From: Erwinia sp050410775
GTDB taxonomy: Bacteria > Pseudomonadota > Gammaproteobacteria > Enterobacterales > Enterobacteriaceae
Strand: one strand, 5' to 3'
Assembly: GCF_050410775.1 (NCBI RefSeq)
Contig: NZ_CP191229.1
Length of the DNA: 64,000 nucleotides
Each line of letters begins with the position of its first letter. Position 1 is the first letter of the stretch. Both the position numbers and the translations under genes were made by a program. Shown here piece after piece: positions 45,483-53,425 of this stretch. The notes beneath the pieces were generated by a model, which saw only the letters and a list, made by a program, of their open reading frames with translations, did not search any database and had not been told where the DNA came from.

Positions 45483-45824
45483 GTGGGAAATGGAGCGGCA
45501 TCGGTGAATACGGCGAAAGATGACCTGGCGATCCAGGCGCTGGCGGAAAAAGTTATGGCGCAGATCGCCGGACTCTTTGCGGCCCGGGGGATCGTACCCA
45601 CGGCGGTGCAGCAGCAGATGCTCGTCTCACACGTTAAAGCGATGGCGCTGCGATCGCTGACGGGCGAGCCGCTGCCGGAGGTGGAAGCGGAGCTATTTGA
45701 GGATATCTCTCCCGAATCTATGTCGCTGGCGCAGCAGGTGGTCGATCTCTTCGGCAATCTGCCGCAGGAAGAGGCCTGGCTGCTCTCGGTACATTTTGAA
45801 GTAGCGAAAGAGAACGACGAATAA
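45483..45824 (+). CDS. single-domain PRD protein (EF_0829/AHA_3910 family)
   Basis: A free-standing PTS regulation domain of 113 residues, without DNA-binding or RNA-binding parts. The two histidines typical of PRDs are present: H50 in LVSHVKAMALRS and H104 in LLSVHFEVAKEN. PRDs are phosphorylated by HPr or EIIB, so this protein probably reports PTS state to the other cassette products. GTG at 45483 is preferred because GGGGAG lies just before it; ATG at 45441 in the same frame is the alternative (127 residues). It opens the cassette. Family assignment is by recognition of sequence and gene order. Confidence 0.85.
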   Translation: MGNGAASVNTAKDDLAIQALAEKVMAQIAGLFAARGIVPTAVQQQMLVSHVKAMALRSLTGEPLPEVEAELFEDISPESMSLAQQVVDLFGNLPQEEAWLLSVHFEVAKENDE

Positions 45825-45903
45825 TCCGGGCAGACCGGTGCCCGGCATAACGGGGCTCCGGTCTGCCATCAACATTATGCAACGGCAATATAAGGAATAA
45901 ACC

Positions 45904-46266
45904 ATGTCACAAGTCATCGTAGTGATCGGCGATCGTTTAGGAAAGGGCCAGAAAGTCGCGGCCGGCGTGGAGAAAGCCGGTGGCAAAGCCATTGTGGTGC
46001 CCGGCGTGGCGGCAGATATGAAATTGGGTGACGTCATGAAAGCGGAAGGGGCCTCGTTCGGCATCTCTTTTTGCGGCAGCGGCGGTGCGGGTGCGATCAC
46101 CGCGCAGAACAAATATGGCTACAAAGCGAAGCACGGTATGCGCTCCGTTGATGAAGGCGTTACCGCCATCAACGAAGGGGCTAACGTGCTGGGCTTCGGC
46201 TTTATGGATAAGGAAGAGCTGGGCGAAAAGCTGGTTCAGGCCTGGAACAAGAAGCATGGTAGCTGA
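45904..46266 (+). CDS. glycine-rich SFCGS family protein (EF_0830-type)
   Basis: A soluble 120-residue protein named for its GISFCGSGGAGAIT segment (residues 53-66). C57 is its only cysteine. The N-terminus (QVIVVIGDRLGKGQKVAAGVE) looks like the first strand-loop-helix of an alpha/beta fold. The family is known only from this conserved cassette in Gram-positive and Gram-negative bacteria and has no established function. The lone Cys in a glycine-rich loop recalls the phosphocysteine loop of PTS EIIB proteins; that is speculation. DUF4312 follows after 3 bp. Confidence 0.85.
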   Translation: MSQVIVVIGDRLGKGQKVAAGVEKAGGKAIVVPGVAADMKLGDVMKAEGASFGISFCGSGGAGAITAQNKYGYKAKHGMRSVDEGVTAINEGANVLGFGFMDKEELGEKLVQAWNKKHGS

Positions 46267-46269
46267 CCG

Positions 46270-46566
46270 ATGAAGGAGCACTTCACGACGACGGTAAACG
46301 TCAGCGGCAAAGGTGACAGCAAAGCGCGCGCCTTTGCCGATGCGCTTTCCAGGGTGCAGAACACGCTGCTGAAATCGACCAGTAAAGTGCTGCTGCGTAT
46401 TGAGCCGCAGGAGGTGCAGGTAGTCAGCGCACGGGAGCGCGTCAGAAAAGAGAAGTTCCTGTTTTTCTTTCTGGCGAGAGAGCGGCGGAGCTACAGCGTA
46501 GAGCTGAACATCACCGTCAGCGTGACCGTGATTGACGTGGAAAAAGTTGATTTCGTCGCACAATAA
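46270..46566 (+). CDS. DUF4312 family protein (EF_0831-type)
   Basis: A 98-residue soluble protein recognised as DUF4312 by its content and place in the cassette: KGDSKARAFADALSRVQNTLL and LRIEPQEVQVVSARERVRKEKFLF, followed by a beta-rich end (RRSYSVELNITVSVTVIDVEKVDFV). No catalytic motif is evident. It starts 3 bp after the SFCGS gene with no strong ribosome site of its own, so its translation is likely coupled. Function unknown. Confidence 0.85.
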   Translation: MKEHFTTTVNVSGKGDSKARAFADALSRVQNTLLKSTSKVLLRIEPQEVQVVSARERVRKEKFLFFFLARERRSYSVELNITVSVTVIDVEKVDFVAQ

Positions 46567-46633
46567 AGTCCTGCCCCCGGGCAGCAATAATCATGATTTA
46601 AAAACGTTGGCGTAAGCCTGAAAGGAAAGACTG

Positions 46634-47410
46634 ATGTTTTTAATAATTCTCTTTAAGTCGCTCATCATCGGCGGACTTGTCGGCGTGGGCGTAGGCGCGG
46701 GTGCCGCGCGTATGTTCCATGCCCCGACAACGCAGGGGATGGGGGCGTTTCGTACACTGGGTGAACTGAATTCCTGTGAAGGCGATCCGGCTTCTCACTT
46801 CTCATTTGGTCTCGGGTTTTTCTTTAACGCCTGGGCCTCCTCCGTGGCGGCGGGCTCGTTCACGCAGGACGTTGATCACCGCATTATCCCTCACTGGGGC
46901 ACCGCCGCGCTGATGGTTAAAAACCGCAACGTGGCCGAAACGATGCACGATCCGAAGAAAATGGCGGTTGCCTGCGGGATTATCGGCATGATCGTGGTCG
47001 CCTTCCTTAACACCACCGCTTCGGCCGTTCCGGCTGCGTTACAGGTAACGGCAGTTAAGGTGCTGGTGCCAGCCGCTAACCTGCTGGTCAATACCGTGAT
47101 GCCCGTGATCTTCTGGCTGGCTGCTATTGATGCCGGTAAAAAATCGGGCTTCTGGGCCACCATTTTTGGCGGACTGGCGCAGCTGATTATGGGCAATGCC
47201 GTACCGGGTCTGGTGCTGGGCATTCTGATTGGTAAAGGCGTTGAAGAGAGCGGCTGGAACAAGGTCACCAAAACCATGATGGTCGCTATCGTTCTGCTGT
47301 TTGTGCTTAGCGGTTTCTTCCGCGGCTTTGATTTAAAAGTGCTGGAATCCTTCCAGCTGGGCGTGCCGGGCTGGCTGGATATGATCCACAACACCCTGAG
47401 CGGTAAATAA
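46634..47410 (+). CDS. DUF4311 integral membrane protein (EF_0832-type)
   Basis: A 258-residue membrane protein with about six hydrophobic segments (about 2-24, 55-75, 110-135, 146-170, 175-203 and 214-233). Loops are short, apart from a polar stretch at 25-55 (MFHAPTTQGMGAFRTLGELN) and another at 76-108. It resembles no classical EIIC or MFS protein that I recognise. With the adjoining DUF4310 it probably forms a two-subunit permease. It has an AGGAAAG site and ends 13 bp before DUF4310. Confidence 0.87.
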   Translation: MFLIILFKSLIIGGLVGVGVGAGAARMFHAPTTQGMGAFRTLGELNSCEGDPASHFSFGLGFFFNAWASSVAAGSFTQDVDHRIIPHWGTAALMVKNRNVAETMHDPKKMAVACGIIGMIVVAFLNTTASAVPAALQVTAVKVLVPAANLLVNTVMPVIFWLAAIDAGKKSGFWATIFGGLAQLIMGNAVPGLVLGILIGKGVEESGWNKVTKTMMVAIVLLFVLSGFFRGFDLKVLESFQLGVPGWLDMIHNTLSGK

Positions 47411-47423
47411 GAGGACGATAAGA

Positions 47424-48068
47424 ATGGAAGAGTCAAAAAGCGGTTTCTGGTATGCCGACTGGTCATTCCCGATTTTTGTCGGCCTGCTCTCCGCCGGGGT
47501 GTTTGCGGGAACGCATATGTACTACGTCTACGGCCTCGGCGCCTTTAACGAGGTGGCCTTTGTCTCCATGCTGCGGGCCGGAATGGAAACCGGCGTCTAC
47601 GGCGCGGTAGCGGCGTTCGGCGCCAGCTTTCTGTTCGCCCGTATTATCGAAGGATCGCTGGTCGGTATTCTGGATATTGGCGGCGCCATTCAGACCGGCG
47701 TCGGCCTGGGCGTACCCGCGCTGCTGCTGGGCGCGGGCATTATCTATCCGGTCGCGAATTTCGCCGCCTCGCTGATCACCGGGCTGGTACTGGGCCTGGC
47801 GATTGGCTACGTCATCATTCTGGCGCGTAAGTTCACCATCAATAACAGCGATTCGACCTATGGGGCGGATGTGATGATGGGTGCCGGTAACTCCTCAGGC
47901 CGGTTCCTGGGTCCGCTGATTATCCTCTCGGCGATGGCCGCCTCTATTCCTATTGGCCTGGGCTCGCTGATTGGCGCACTGCTGTTCTATCTCTGGAACA
48001 AGCCGATTACCGGCGGCGCAATACTGGGTGCCATGCTGCTGGGCGCTATCTTCCCGGTCGCCCTCTGA
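47424..48068 (+). CDS. DUF4310 integral membrane protein (EF_0833-type)
   Basis: A 214-residue membrane protein with roughly six hydrophobic stretches (about 11-34, 46-72, 80-105, 108-135, 155-180, 185-214), many glycine-rich, as in transporter helices (GGAIQTGVGLGVPALLLGAG). The C-terminus is fully hydrophobic. No nucleotide-binding or phosphoryl-acceptor motif is seen. It is always paired with DUF4311 in this cassette type, so a shared transport role is the best inference. Confidence 0.87.
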   Translation: MEESKSGFWYADWSFPIFVGLLSAGVFAGTHMYYVYGLGAFNEVAFVSMLRAGMETGVYGAVAAFGASFLFARIIEGSLVGILDIGGAIQTGVGLGVPALLLGAGIIYPVANFAASLITGLVLGLAIGYVIILARKFTINNSDSTYGADVMMGAGNSSGRFLGPLIILSAMAASIPIGLGSLIGALLFYLWNKPITGGAILGAMLLGAIFPVAL

Positions 48069-48143
48069 GGAAACGGCGGCCTGCTCAACCGGGGCAGGCC
48101 GCTCTGACGGATGCGCAGGCATCCGGTGATACAGGAGTTTGCC

Positions 48144-49277
48144 ATGTTTGATCTCATCATTCGTCGGGCGCGTCTCGCTGATGGCAGCCTGACTGACGTC
48201 GCGGTTCGCGATGGAAAAATTGCCGCGCTGGGCGAGGTGCAGGGCGAAGCGTCCTGCGAGCGCGATCTTGCCGGGCGTTACTGGCTGAGCGCGGGCTGGA
48301 TCGACTCTCACGTTCACTGCTACCCCAAATCCCCCATCTACCATGATGAGGCGGATCGGGTTGGTGTTGAAACCGGCGTAACGACCGTCGTCGATGCCGG
48401 CAGCACCGGCGCAGATGACATCGATGAATTTTACCAGCTGACCCGCGGTGCCAGCACCCATGTCTATGCTCTGCTGAACATCGCCCGTACCGGCATCGTC
48501 ACGCAGAACGAGCTGGCGGATATGAACCAGATCGATAAGGCATGCGTTTGCGACGCGGTCAGACGCCTGCCCGATTTTATTATTGGCCTCAAGGCGCGTA
48601 TGAGCAGCAGCGTGGTGGGGGCTAATGGCATTCAGCCGCTGGTCCGGGCCAAGGCGATTCAGCAGGAAACCGGCGGTTTACCGCTGATGGTTCACATCGG
48701 CAACAATCCGCCCGATCTGGATGAGATTGCCGATCTGCTGCACAGCGGCGACATCATCACTCACTGCTATAACGGCAAGCCGAACCGCGTGCTGACGCCG
48801 TCGGGCGAGCTGCGTGCCTCGGTAAGCCGTGCGCTACAGCGGGGTGTCCGGCTGGATGTGGGGCACGGCACCGCCAGCTTCAGCTTTGAGGTGGCCCGCG
48901 TGGCGATCGCGCAGGGGATCCTGCCGCACACGATCAGTTCCGATATCTACTGCCGTAACCGCCTCAACGGCCCGGTCTTTACCCTCGCGCATGTCATGTC
49001 CAAGTTCTTCAGCGTAGGTATGACGCTGCCGCAAATTATCGCCTGCGTGACCGCCCAGGCGGCGGAAGGCCTGCGCCTGCATGATAAGGGCAGGCTTGAG
49101 GTGGGGTGCGACGCTGACCTGACCATTTTTGATGTCAGAGAGGAAACCTGCCTGTTTACCGACTCCGAAGGGCAGTCGGTGGCGGGAGAGAAACAGCTGG
49201 TGCCGCTTGCCGCCGTTGCGGGCGGAGAGTGGTTCACTACCGACGAAGGGAAAAAGCAACATGTCTTCGATTTATGA
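48144..49277 (+). CDS. amidohydrolase/deacetylase family metallohydrolase (EF_0837-type, cog3964)
   Basis: A 377-residue amidohydrolase-superfamily enzyme with a complete binuclear metal site: H56 and H58 (DSHVH), K150 (GLKARM, likely carboxylated), H184 (MVHIGN), H207 (THCYNGK) and D267 (SSDIY). cog3964 members have been misnamed dihydroorotase or adenine deaminase; characterised relatives cleave N-acyl D-amino acids or acyl esters of 2-hydroxy acids. In this cassette it could release an amino sugar acid for the next enzyme. ATG 48144 has AGGAG upstream. Its end overlaps the PLP-enzyme gene by 17 bp. Confidence 0.88.
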   Translation: MFDLIIRRARLADGSLTDVAVRDGKIAALGEVQGEASCERDLAGRYWLSAGWIDSHVHCYPKSPIYHDEADRVGVETGVTTVVDAGSTGADDIDEFYQLTRGASTHVYALLNIARTGIVTQNELADMNQIDKACVCDAVRRLPDFIIGLKARMSSSVVGANGIQPLVRAKAIQQETGGLPLMVHIGNNPPDLDEIADLLHSGDIITHCYNGKPNRVLTPSGELRASVSRALQRGVRLDVGHGTASFSFEVARVAIAQGILPHTISSDIYCRNRLNGPVFTLAHVMSKFFSVGMTLPQIIACVTAQAAEGLRLHDKGRLEVGCDADLTIFDVREETCLFTDSEGQSVAGEKQLVPLAAVAGGEWFTTDEGKKQHVFDL

Positions 49278-50382
49278 AAAATATGACCTGAAGCAGGTCA
49301 TCAACGCCTCAGGTCGCATGACCATCCTCGGTGTCTCAACGCCTGCCGCTGACGTCGTCGATACGGTGAAGTACGGCCTGAATCACTATTTTGAGATGAA
49401 AGATCTGGTTAATAAAACCGGCGCCTATATTGCCGGGCTGCTCGGCTCGGAGGACGCGGTGGTTGTCTCCTGCGCCTCCGCCGGGATTGCGCAGTCTGTC
49501 GCTGCCGTTATCGTCAAAGATGACGAATGGCTGCTGGAGAACCTGCATGCCGCGCCGCTGATAGTGCCGCACGATATCGTTGTGCCGAAAGGGCATAACG
49601 TCAACTTCGGCGCGCCGGTCGGCACCATGGTGACGATGGGGGGCGGCCGTCTGGTCGAAGCTGGCTATGCCAATGAGTGTTCCCCGGCTCAGCTTGCCGC
49701 CGCGATAACGCCGCAGACCGCCGCCATTCTCTACATCAAATCGCACCACTGCGTGCAGAAAAGCCATCTCAGCGTGGAACAGGCAGCAAAGGTCGCCCGC
49801 GAGTATGGCGTGCCGCTTATCGTAGATGCGGCAGCAGAAGAAGATTTGCAGTGCTACTACCAGTACGGCGCCGACCTGGTGATCTACAGCGGGGCCAAAG
49901 CGATCGAAGGGCCAACCAGTGGACTGGTGATGGGACGCAGGCAGCACGTGGAGTGGGTGAAGCGTCAGTCTATGGGCATCGGACGCGCCATGAAGGTCGG
50001 TAAAGAGGGCATTCTTGGCCTGACGCAGGCGATTGAAAACTATCTGGTGCAGGAGAAGGTCTCCGGCGCGCAGATGGTGGAAAAAATGACCCCCTTTATC
50101 GACAGCCTGAACGGCCTGACAGGCATCACCGCCCGGGTCGTCTGGGATGCGGCCGGCCGCGATATCGCGCGGACCGAAATCCACTTTGACGAAGCCGTCA
50201 TTGGTCAGACGACAGGCGACATCGTGCAGGCGCTGAAAACGGGTGAGATCGCCATCTATTTCCGGGGTTACAAAGCGAACGAAGGCATCGTGGAAGTTGA
50301 CGTGCGCAGCGTCTCACCCGAACAGCTCAATACGATTTACGTGTGCATCAAAGCCCTGCTCACAGGAGAGAAAAAAGCATGA
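49261..50382 (+). CDS. DgaE/SelA-like PLP enzyme (D-glucosaminate-6-phosphate ammonia-lyase family)
   Basis: A 373-residue fold-type I PLP enzyme related to SelA. The Schiff-base lysine is K213 in YSGAKAIEGPTSG, and VDAAAEEDL supplies the PLP-nitrogen contact. Salmonella DgaE, of this family, removes ammonia from D-glucosaminate 6-phosphate to give 2-keto-3-deoxygluconate 6-phosphate (KDGP). That reaction fits the adjacent KDGP aldolase. The ATG at 49261 lies inside the amidohydrolase gene; the frame extends further upstream without homology. It overlaps the aldolase gene by 4 bp (ATGA), indicating coupled translation. Confidence 0.9.
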   Translation: MSSIYEKYDLKQVINASGRMTILGVSTPAADVVDTVKYGLNHYFEMKDLVNKTGAYIAGLLGSEDAVVVSCASAGIAQSVAAVIVKDDEWLLENLHAAPLIVPHDIVVPKGHNVNFGAPVGTMVTMGGGRLVEAGYANECSPAQLAAAITPQTAAILYIKSHHCVQKSHLSVEQAAKVAREYGVPLIVDAAAEEDLQCYYQYGADLVIYSGAKAIEGPTSGLVMGRRQHVEWVKRQSMGIGRAMKVGKEGILGLTQAIENYLVQEKVSGAQMVEKMTPFIDSLNGLTGITARVVWDAAGRDIARTEIHFDEAVIGQTTGDIVQALKTGEIAIYFRGYKANEGIVEVDVRSVSPEQLNTIYVCIKALLTGEKKA

Positions 50383-51119
50383 CGCTGAAACCGAAATTTT
50401 ATCAGAACCGCGTATGTCTGAACGTGCTGGCCGGTTCAAAAGAGAATGCCCGGGAGATCTGGCAGGCCGCAGAAGGCCATGTGCTGGTGGGCGTGCTGTC
50501 AAAAAATTATGACAGCGTCGCGAGCGCGGTGGCTGATATGCGTGAGTATGCTGCGCTGATCGATAATGCGCTTTCGGTCGGACTGGGTGCGGGCGATCCT
50601 TATCAGTCAGCGATGGTCAGCGCCATCTCCGCCGAGGTACAGCCTCAGCACGTTAATCAGGTCTTCACCGGCGTAGCTACCAGCCGCGCGCTGCTGGGGC
50701 AGAGTGAAACCCTGGTGAACGGTCTGATTTCGCCTACCGGCACGCCCGGCCTGGTGAAGATCTCTACCGGTCCGCTCAGTTCGCAGGCCGCTGACGGTAT
50801 TGTCCCGATTGAAACCGCCATCGCGATGCTGAAAGATATGGGCGGCAGCTCGGTAAAATACTTCCCGATGGGCGGTCTTAAGGCGATTGAGGAGTTCAAA
50901 GCCGTGGCTGACGCGTGTGCGCAGCAGGATTTCTGGCTTGAACCTACGGGCGGCATCGATCTGGAAAACTATGAAGCGATCCTGAAGATCGCGCTCGACG
51001 CGGGCGTCAGCAAAGTGATCCCGCACGTCTACAGCTCCATTATCGATAAGGCCTCAGGCAATACCCGACCTGCCGACGTCAGCACCCTGCTGGCTATCAC
51101 GAAAAAGCTGGTCGGTTAA
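50379..51119 (+). CDS. KDGP aldolase (DgaF-like, EF_0839-type)
   Basis: A 246-residue aldolase of the KDGP_aldolase (former DUF1341) family. Salmonella DgaF cleaves 2-keto-3-deoxygluconate 6-phosphate to pyruvate and glyceraldehyde 3-phosphate. The likely Schiff-base lysine is K160 in GGSSVKYFPMGG, and EPTGGID forms the phosphate-side loop of the TIM barrel. The start is fixed by the ATGA overlap with the PLP-enzyme gene and the GGAGAG site. A terminator follows, so the catabolic operon ends here. Confidence 0.92.
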   Translation: MTLKPKFYQNRVCLNVLAGSKENAREIWQAAEGHVLVGVLSKNYDSVASAVADMREYAALIDNALSVGLGAGDPYQSAMVSAISAEVQPQHVNQVFTGVATSRALLGQSETLVNGLISPTGTPGLVKISTGPLSSQAADGIVPIETAIAMLKDMGGSSVKYFPMGGLKAIEEFKAVADACAQQDFWLEPTGGIDLENYEAILKIALDAGVSKVIPHVYSSIIDKASGNTRPADVSTLLAITKKLVG

Positions 51120-51127
51120 GCCGGTAC

Positions 51128-51150
51128 GGCGGGCAGTCTGCCCGCCTTTT
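51128..51150 (+). terminator. terminator after the KDGP aldolase gene
   Basis: GGCGGGCA/TGCCCGCC stem with a 3-nt loop followed by TTTT. It separates the catabolic genes from the regulator, which then needs its own promoter or read-through. Confidence 0.85.
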
Positions 51151-51420
51151 CAGACGGATGTTAAGGTCAGGCGGAGGGGAATCGGGCCGTAAAGATGACG
51201 TCTGGACGTCGGATGACGATACGCGTACCTTGAGACTGTCATAACAGGCGCTCTGCCGGAAACGGCGCGGCGGCACAACTCACCGTTTTGTTTCGCCAGC
51301 GGCACCTTCTTACTGGCTGATGACAGCAGGGCGACCGGCGCGCCTTCGCTGCGGATGTTAACGCTGTCGTTATTTTTTGCGGGCCGGTATGCGGCCCCTC
51401 TTATCAGGACGGGGAGAACC
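51151..51420. promoter_or_regulatory. gap before the cassette regulator
   Basis: About 270 bp without a credible gene. It should carry the regulator's promoter; I found no clear copy of the 45363 palindrome here. Confidence 0.4.
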
Positions 51421-53331
51421 GTGAGATTTCCAAACCATCGCCTTGCCCAACTTTTTGATCTACTCCAGAACGAAACCCTGCCGCAGGACGAGCTTGCGCG
51501 CCGCCTTGAGGTGTCAACGCGCACCGTGCGCACCGATATCACCACTCTGAACGAACTGCTGGCGGATCACGGCGCCCGCTTTGTACTGAGCCGGGGCGAA
51601 GGCTATCAGCTTAAAATAGAAGATGCGGCCCGCTACGGCGCGCTGCGCCAGCAGTCGCCTTCACCGCTGCGTATCCCCCGCACTTCTGCCGCCCGCGTGC
51701 ACTATCTGTTAACTCGTTTTCTCACCTCAGCCTTTTCGCTGAAGCTGGAAGATCTGGCGGACGAGTGGTTTGTCAGCCGCGCCACGCTACAGAGTGATAT
51801 GGCTGAGGTCAGGGAGTGGCTGGGACGCTATCAGCTGGCGATTGAAACCAAACCCCGCTACGGCATGAAGCTGTTTGGCAGCGAGCTGGCGATGCGGACC
51901 TGCCTGACGGATTTGCTCTATCAGATAGCGCTGGAGGACAGCGACGATCCGCTGCTGCGTCAGGAAGCGCTTAACAGTAGTATGCTTGAGACGCTCCAGC
52001 CGCTGTTACAGCACTGCCTCAGCCGCTTTCACATTCGCATGTCCGACGACAGCGAATTCTATCTGCGGCTCTACTGCGCCGTGGCCATCCGACGCATCAG
52101 TGAGGGCTACCCGCTTCAGGAGTTCAGCGCAGAGGATGTGGATGAAGAGGTCAGGGATGCCGCACGCCATATCATCAATCTGATGAGGCCGATGACCGGC
52201 AAGGCCATTTCACCTTCTGAAGAAGCTTATCTCCGCGTCAATATTGCGGCGCGGCGGGTGGAAGAGATCGCGCCAAGCGCCATCAGCCCGGATGACAGCG
52301 AGTCGCTGGTGGACTACATCCTCAGCTACATCAACACCCACTACAACTTCAATCTGCAAAACGATCCGCAGCTGCGTGCTGACCTGCTGACGCACATCAA
52401 AACGATGATTACCCGCGTCCGCTATCAGATCAATATTCCCAACCCGCTGCTGACCAATATCAAGCAGCACTATCCGATGGCCTACGACGTGACCCTGGCG
52501 GCAGTCTCCAGCTGGGGAAAATATACGCCCTATGCGATCAGCGAAAACGAGATCGGTTTTCTGGTGCTGCATATTGGCGTCGGGCTTGAGCGGCACTATA
52601 ACGTGGGCTACCAGCGCCACCCGCAGATCCTGCTGGTATGCGATACCGGCAATTCGACGGTGCGCATGATCCAGGCGATGCTGCTGCGCAAATATCCGCA
52701 GATTATCGTCAGTGATATTGTTTCCCTGCGGGAATATGAGCAGCAGGCGAGCATTGAGGCGGATTTCGTTATCTCCACCGTCCGGCTGAGCGAAAAAGAT
52801 AAGCCGGTGGTGGTGATGTCGCCTTTCCCGACCGACTATCAGCTGGAGCAGATTGGCAAACTGGTGCTGGTGGATCGCACCCGTCCTTACATGCTGGAGA
52901 AGTTTTTCGACGCCAGCCACTTCCTGATTATTGACCAGCCGATGGAGCAGACAGAACTGTTCCGCACGCTCTGTAACCGGCTCGAAGAGGAAGGGGTGGT
53001 GGACGAAACGTTCTATCCTTCGGTTGAGGAGCGTGAAGCCATTGTCAGTACGATGCTGGGAGAAGGGATCGCGCTGCCGCACTCGCTGGGACTGCTGGCG
53101 AGGAAAACGGTGGTCTATACCGTCCTGGCCCCGCAGGGCATCGCCTGGGGAGAAGAGACAGCCTACGTGATTTTCCTGCTGGCGATCAGCAAAACGGAAT
53201 ATGAAGAGGCGATGGCGATTTACGATCTCTTCGTCACTTTTATGCGCGAAAGGGCGATGACGCGGCTGCGTGAGAGCCCCGATTTTGCCAGCTTCAAGTC
53301 AGTGGCCATGGATTGTCTGAGCCGGCTGTAA
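51421..53331 (+). CDS. PRD-containing transcription activator with EIIB and EIIA domains (BglG/MtlR/DgaR-like)
   Basis: A 636-residue regulator. GTG at 51421 follows GGGGAGAACC and begins the HTH (residues 1-75, LARRLEVSTRTVRTDITTLN). A second HTH-like region precedes PRD1. PRD1 has lost both phosphorylatable histidines (YLRLYCAV and YLRVNIAA), whereas PRD2 keeps H325 (LLTHIKT) and H384 (LVLHIGV). A GatB-like EIIB loop keeps C407 (CDTGNST), and the C-terminal EIIA-like domain keeps H554 (IALPHS). It is thus a DNA-binding, PTS-sensing activator, most likely of the cassette. Classical BglG antiterminators lack the HTH and EII domains. Confidence 0.92.
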   Translation: MRFPNHRLAQLFDLLQNETLPQDELARRLEVSTRTVRTDITTLNELLADHGARFVLSRGEGYQLKIEDAARYGALRQQSPSPLRIPRTSAARVHYLLTRFLTSAFSLKLEDLADEWFVSRATLQSDMAEVREWLGRYQLAIETKPRYGMKLFGSELAMRTCLTDLLYQIALEDSDDPLLRQEALNSSMLETLQPLLQHCLSRFHIRMSDDSEFYLRLYCAVAIRRISEGYPLQEFSAEDVDEEVRDAARHIINLMRPMTGKAISPSEEAYLRVNIAARRVEEIAPSAISPDDSESLVDYILSYINTHYNFNLQNDPQLRADLLTHIKTMITRVRYQINIPNPLLTNIKQHYPMAYDVTLAAVSSWGKYTPYAISENEIGFLVLHIGVGLERHYNVGYQRHPQILLVCDTGNSTVRMIQAMLLRKYPQIIVSDIVSLREYEQQASIEADFVISTVRLSEKDKPVVVMSPFPTDYQLEQIGKLVLVDRTRPYMLEKFFDASHFLIIDQPMEQTELFRTLCNRLEEEGVVDETFYPSVEEREAIVSTMLGEGIALPHSLGLLARKTVVYTVLAPQGIAWGEETAYVIFLLAISKTEYEEAMAIYDLFVTFMRERAMTRLRESPDFASFKSVAMDCLSRL

Positions 53332-53391
53332 CAGCCTGGCGGCAGAAGGGAAAGACCGGTTGCGGGGCAAGGCGTCGCGGGAAGTGAGGGG

Positions 53392-53417
53392 CCGTCCGCG
53401 CGCTAAGGCACGGACGG
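53392..53417. terminator. hairpin between the regulator and dolP
   Basis: CCGTCCG/CGGACGG stem with a 12-nt loop in the convergent gap, without a T tract. Role uncertain. Confidence 0.35.
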
Positions 53418-53425
53418 ACAACGGG

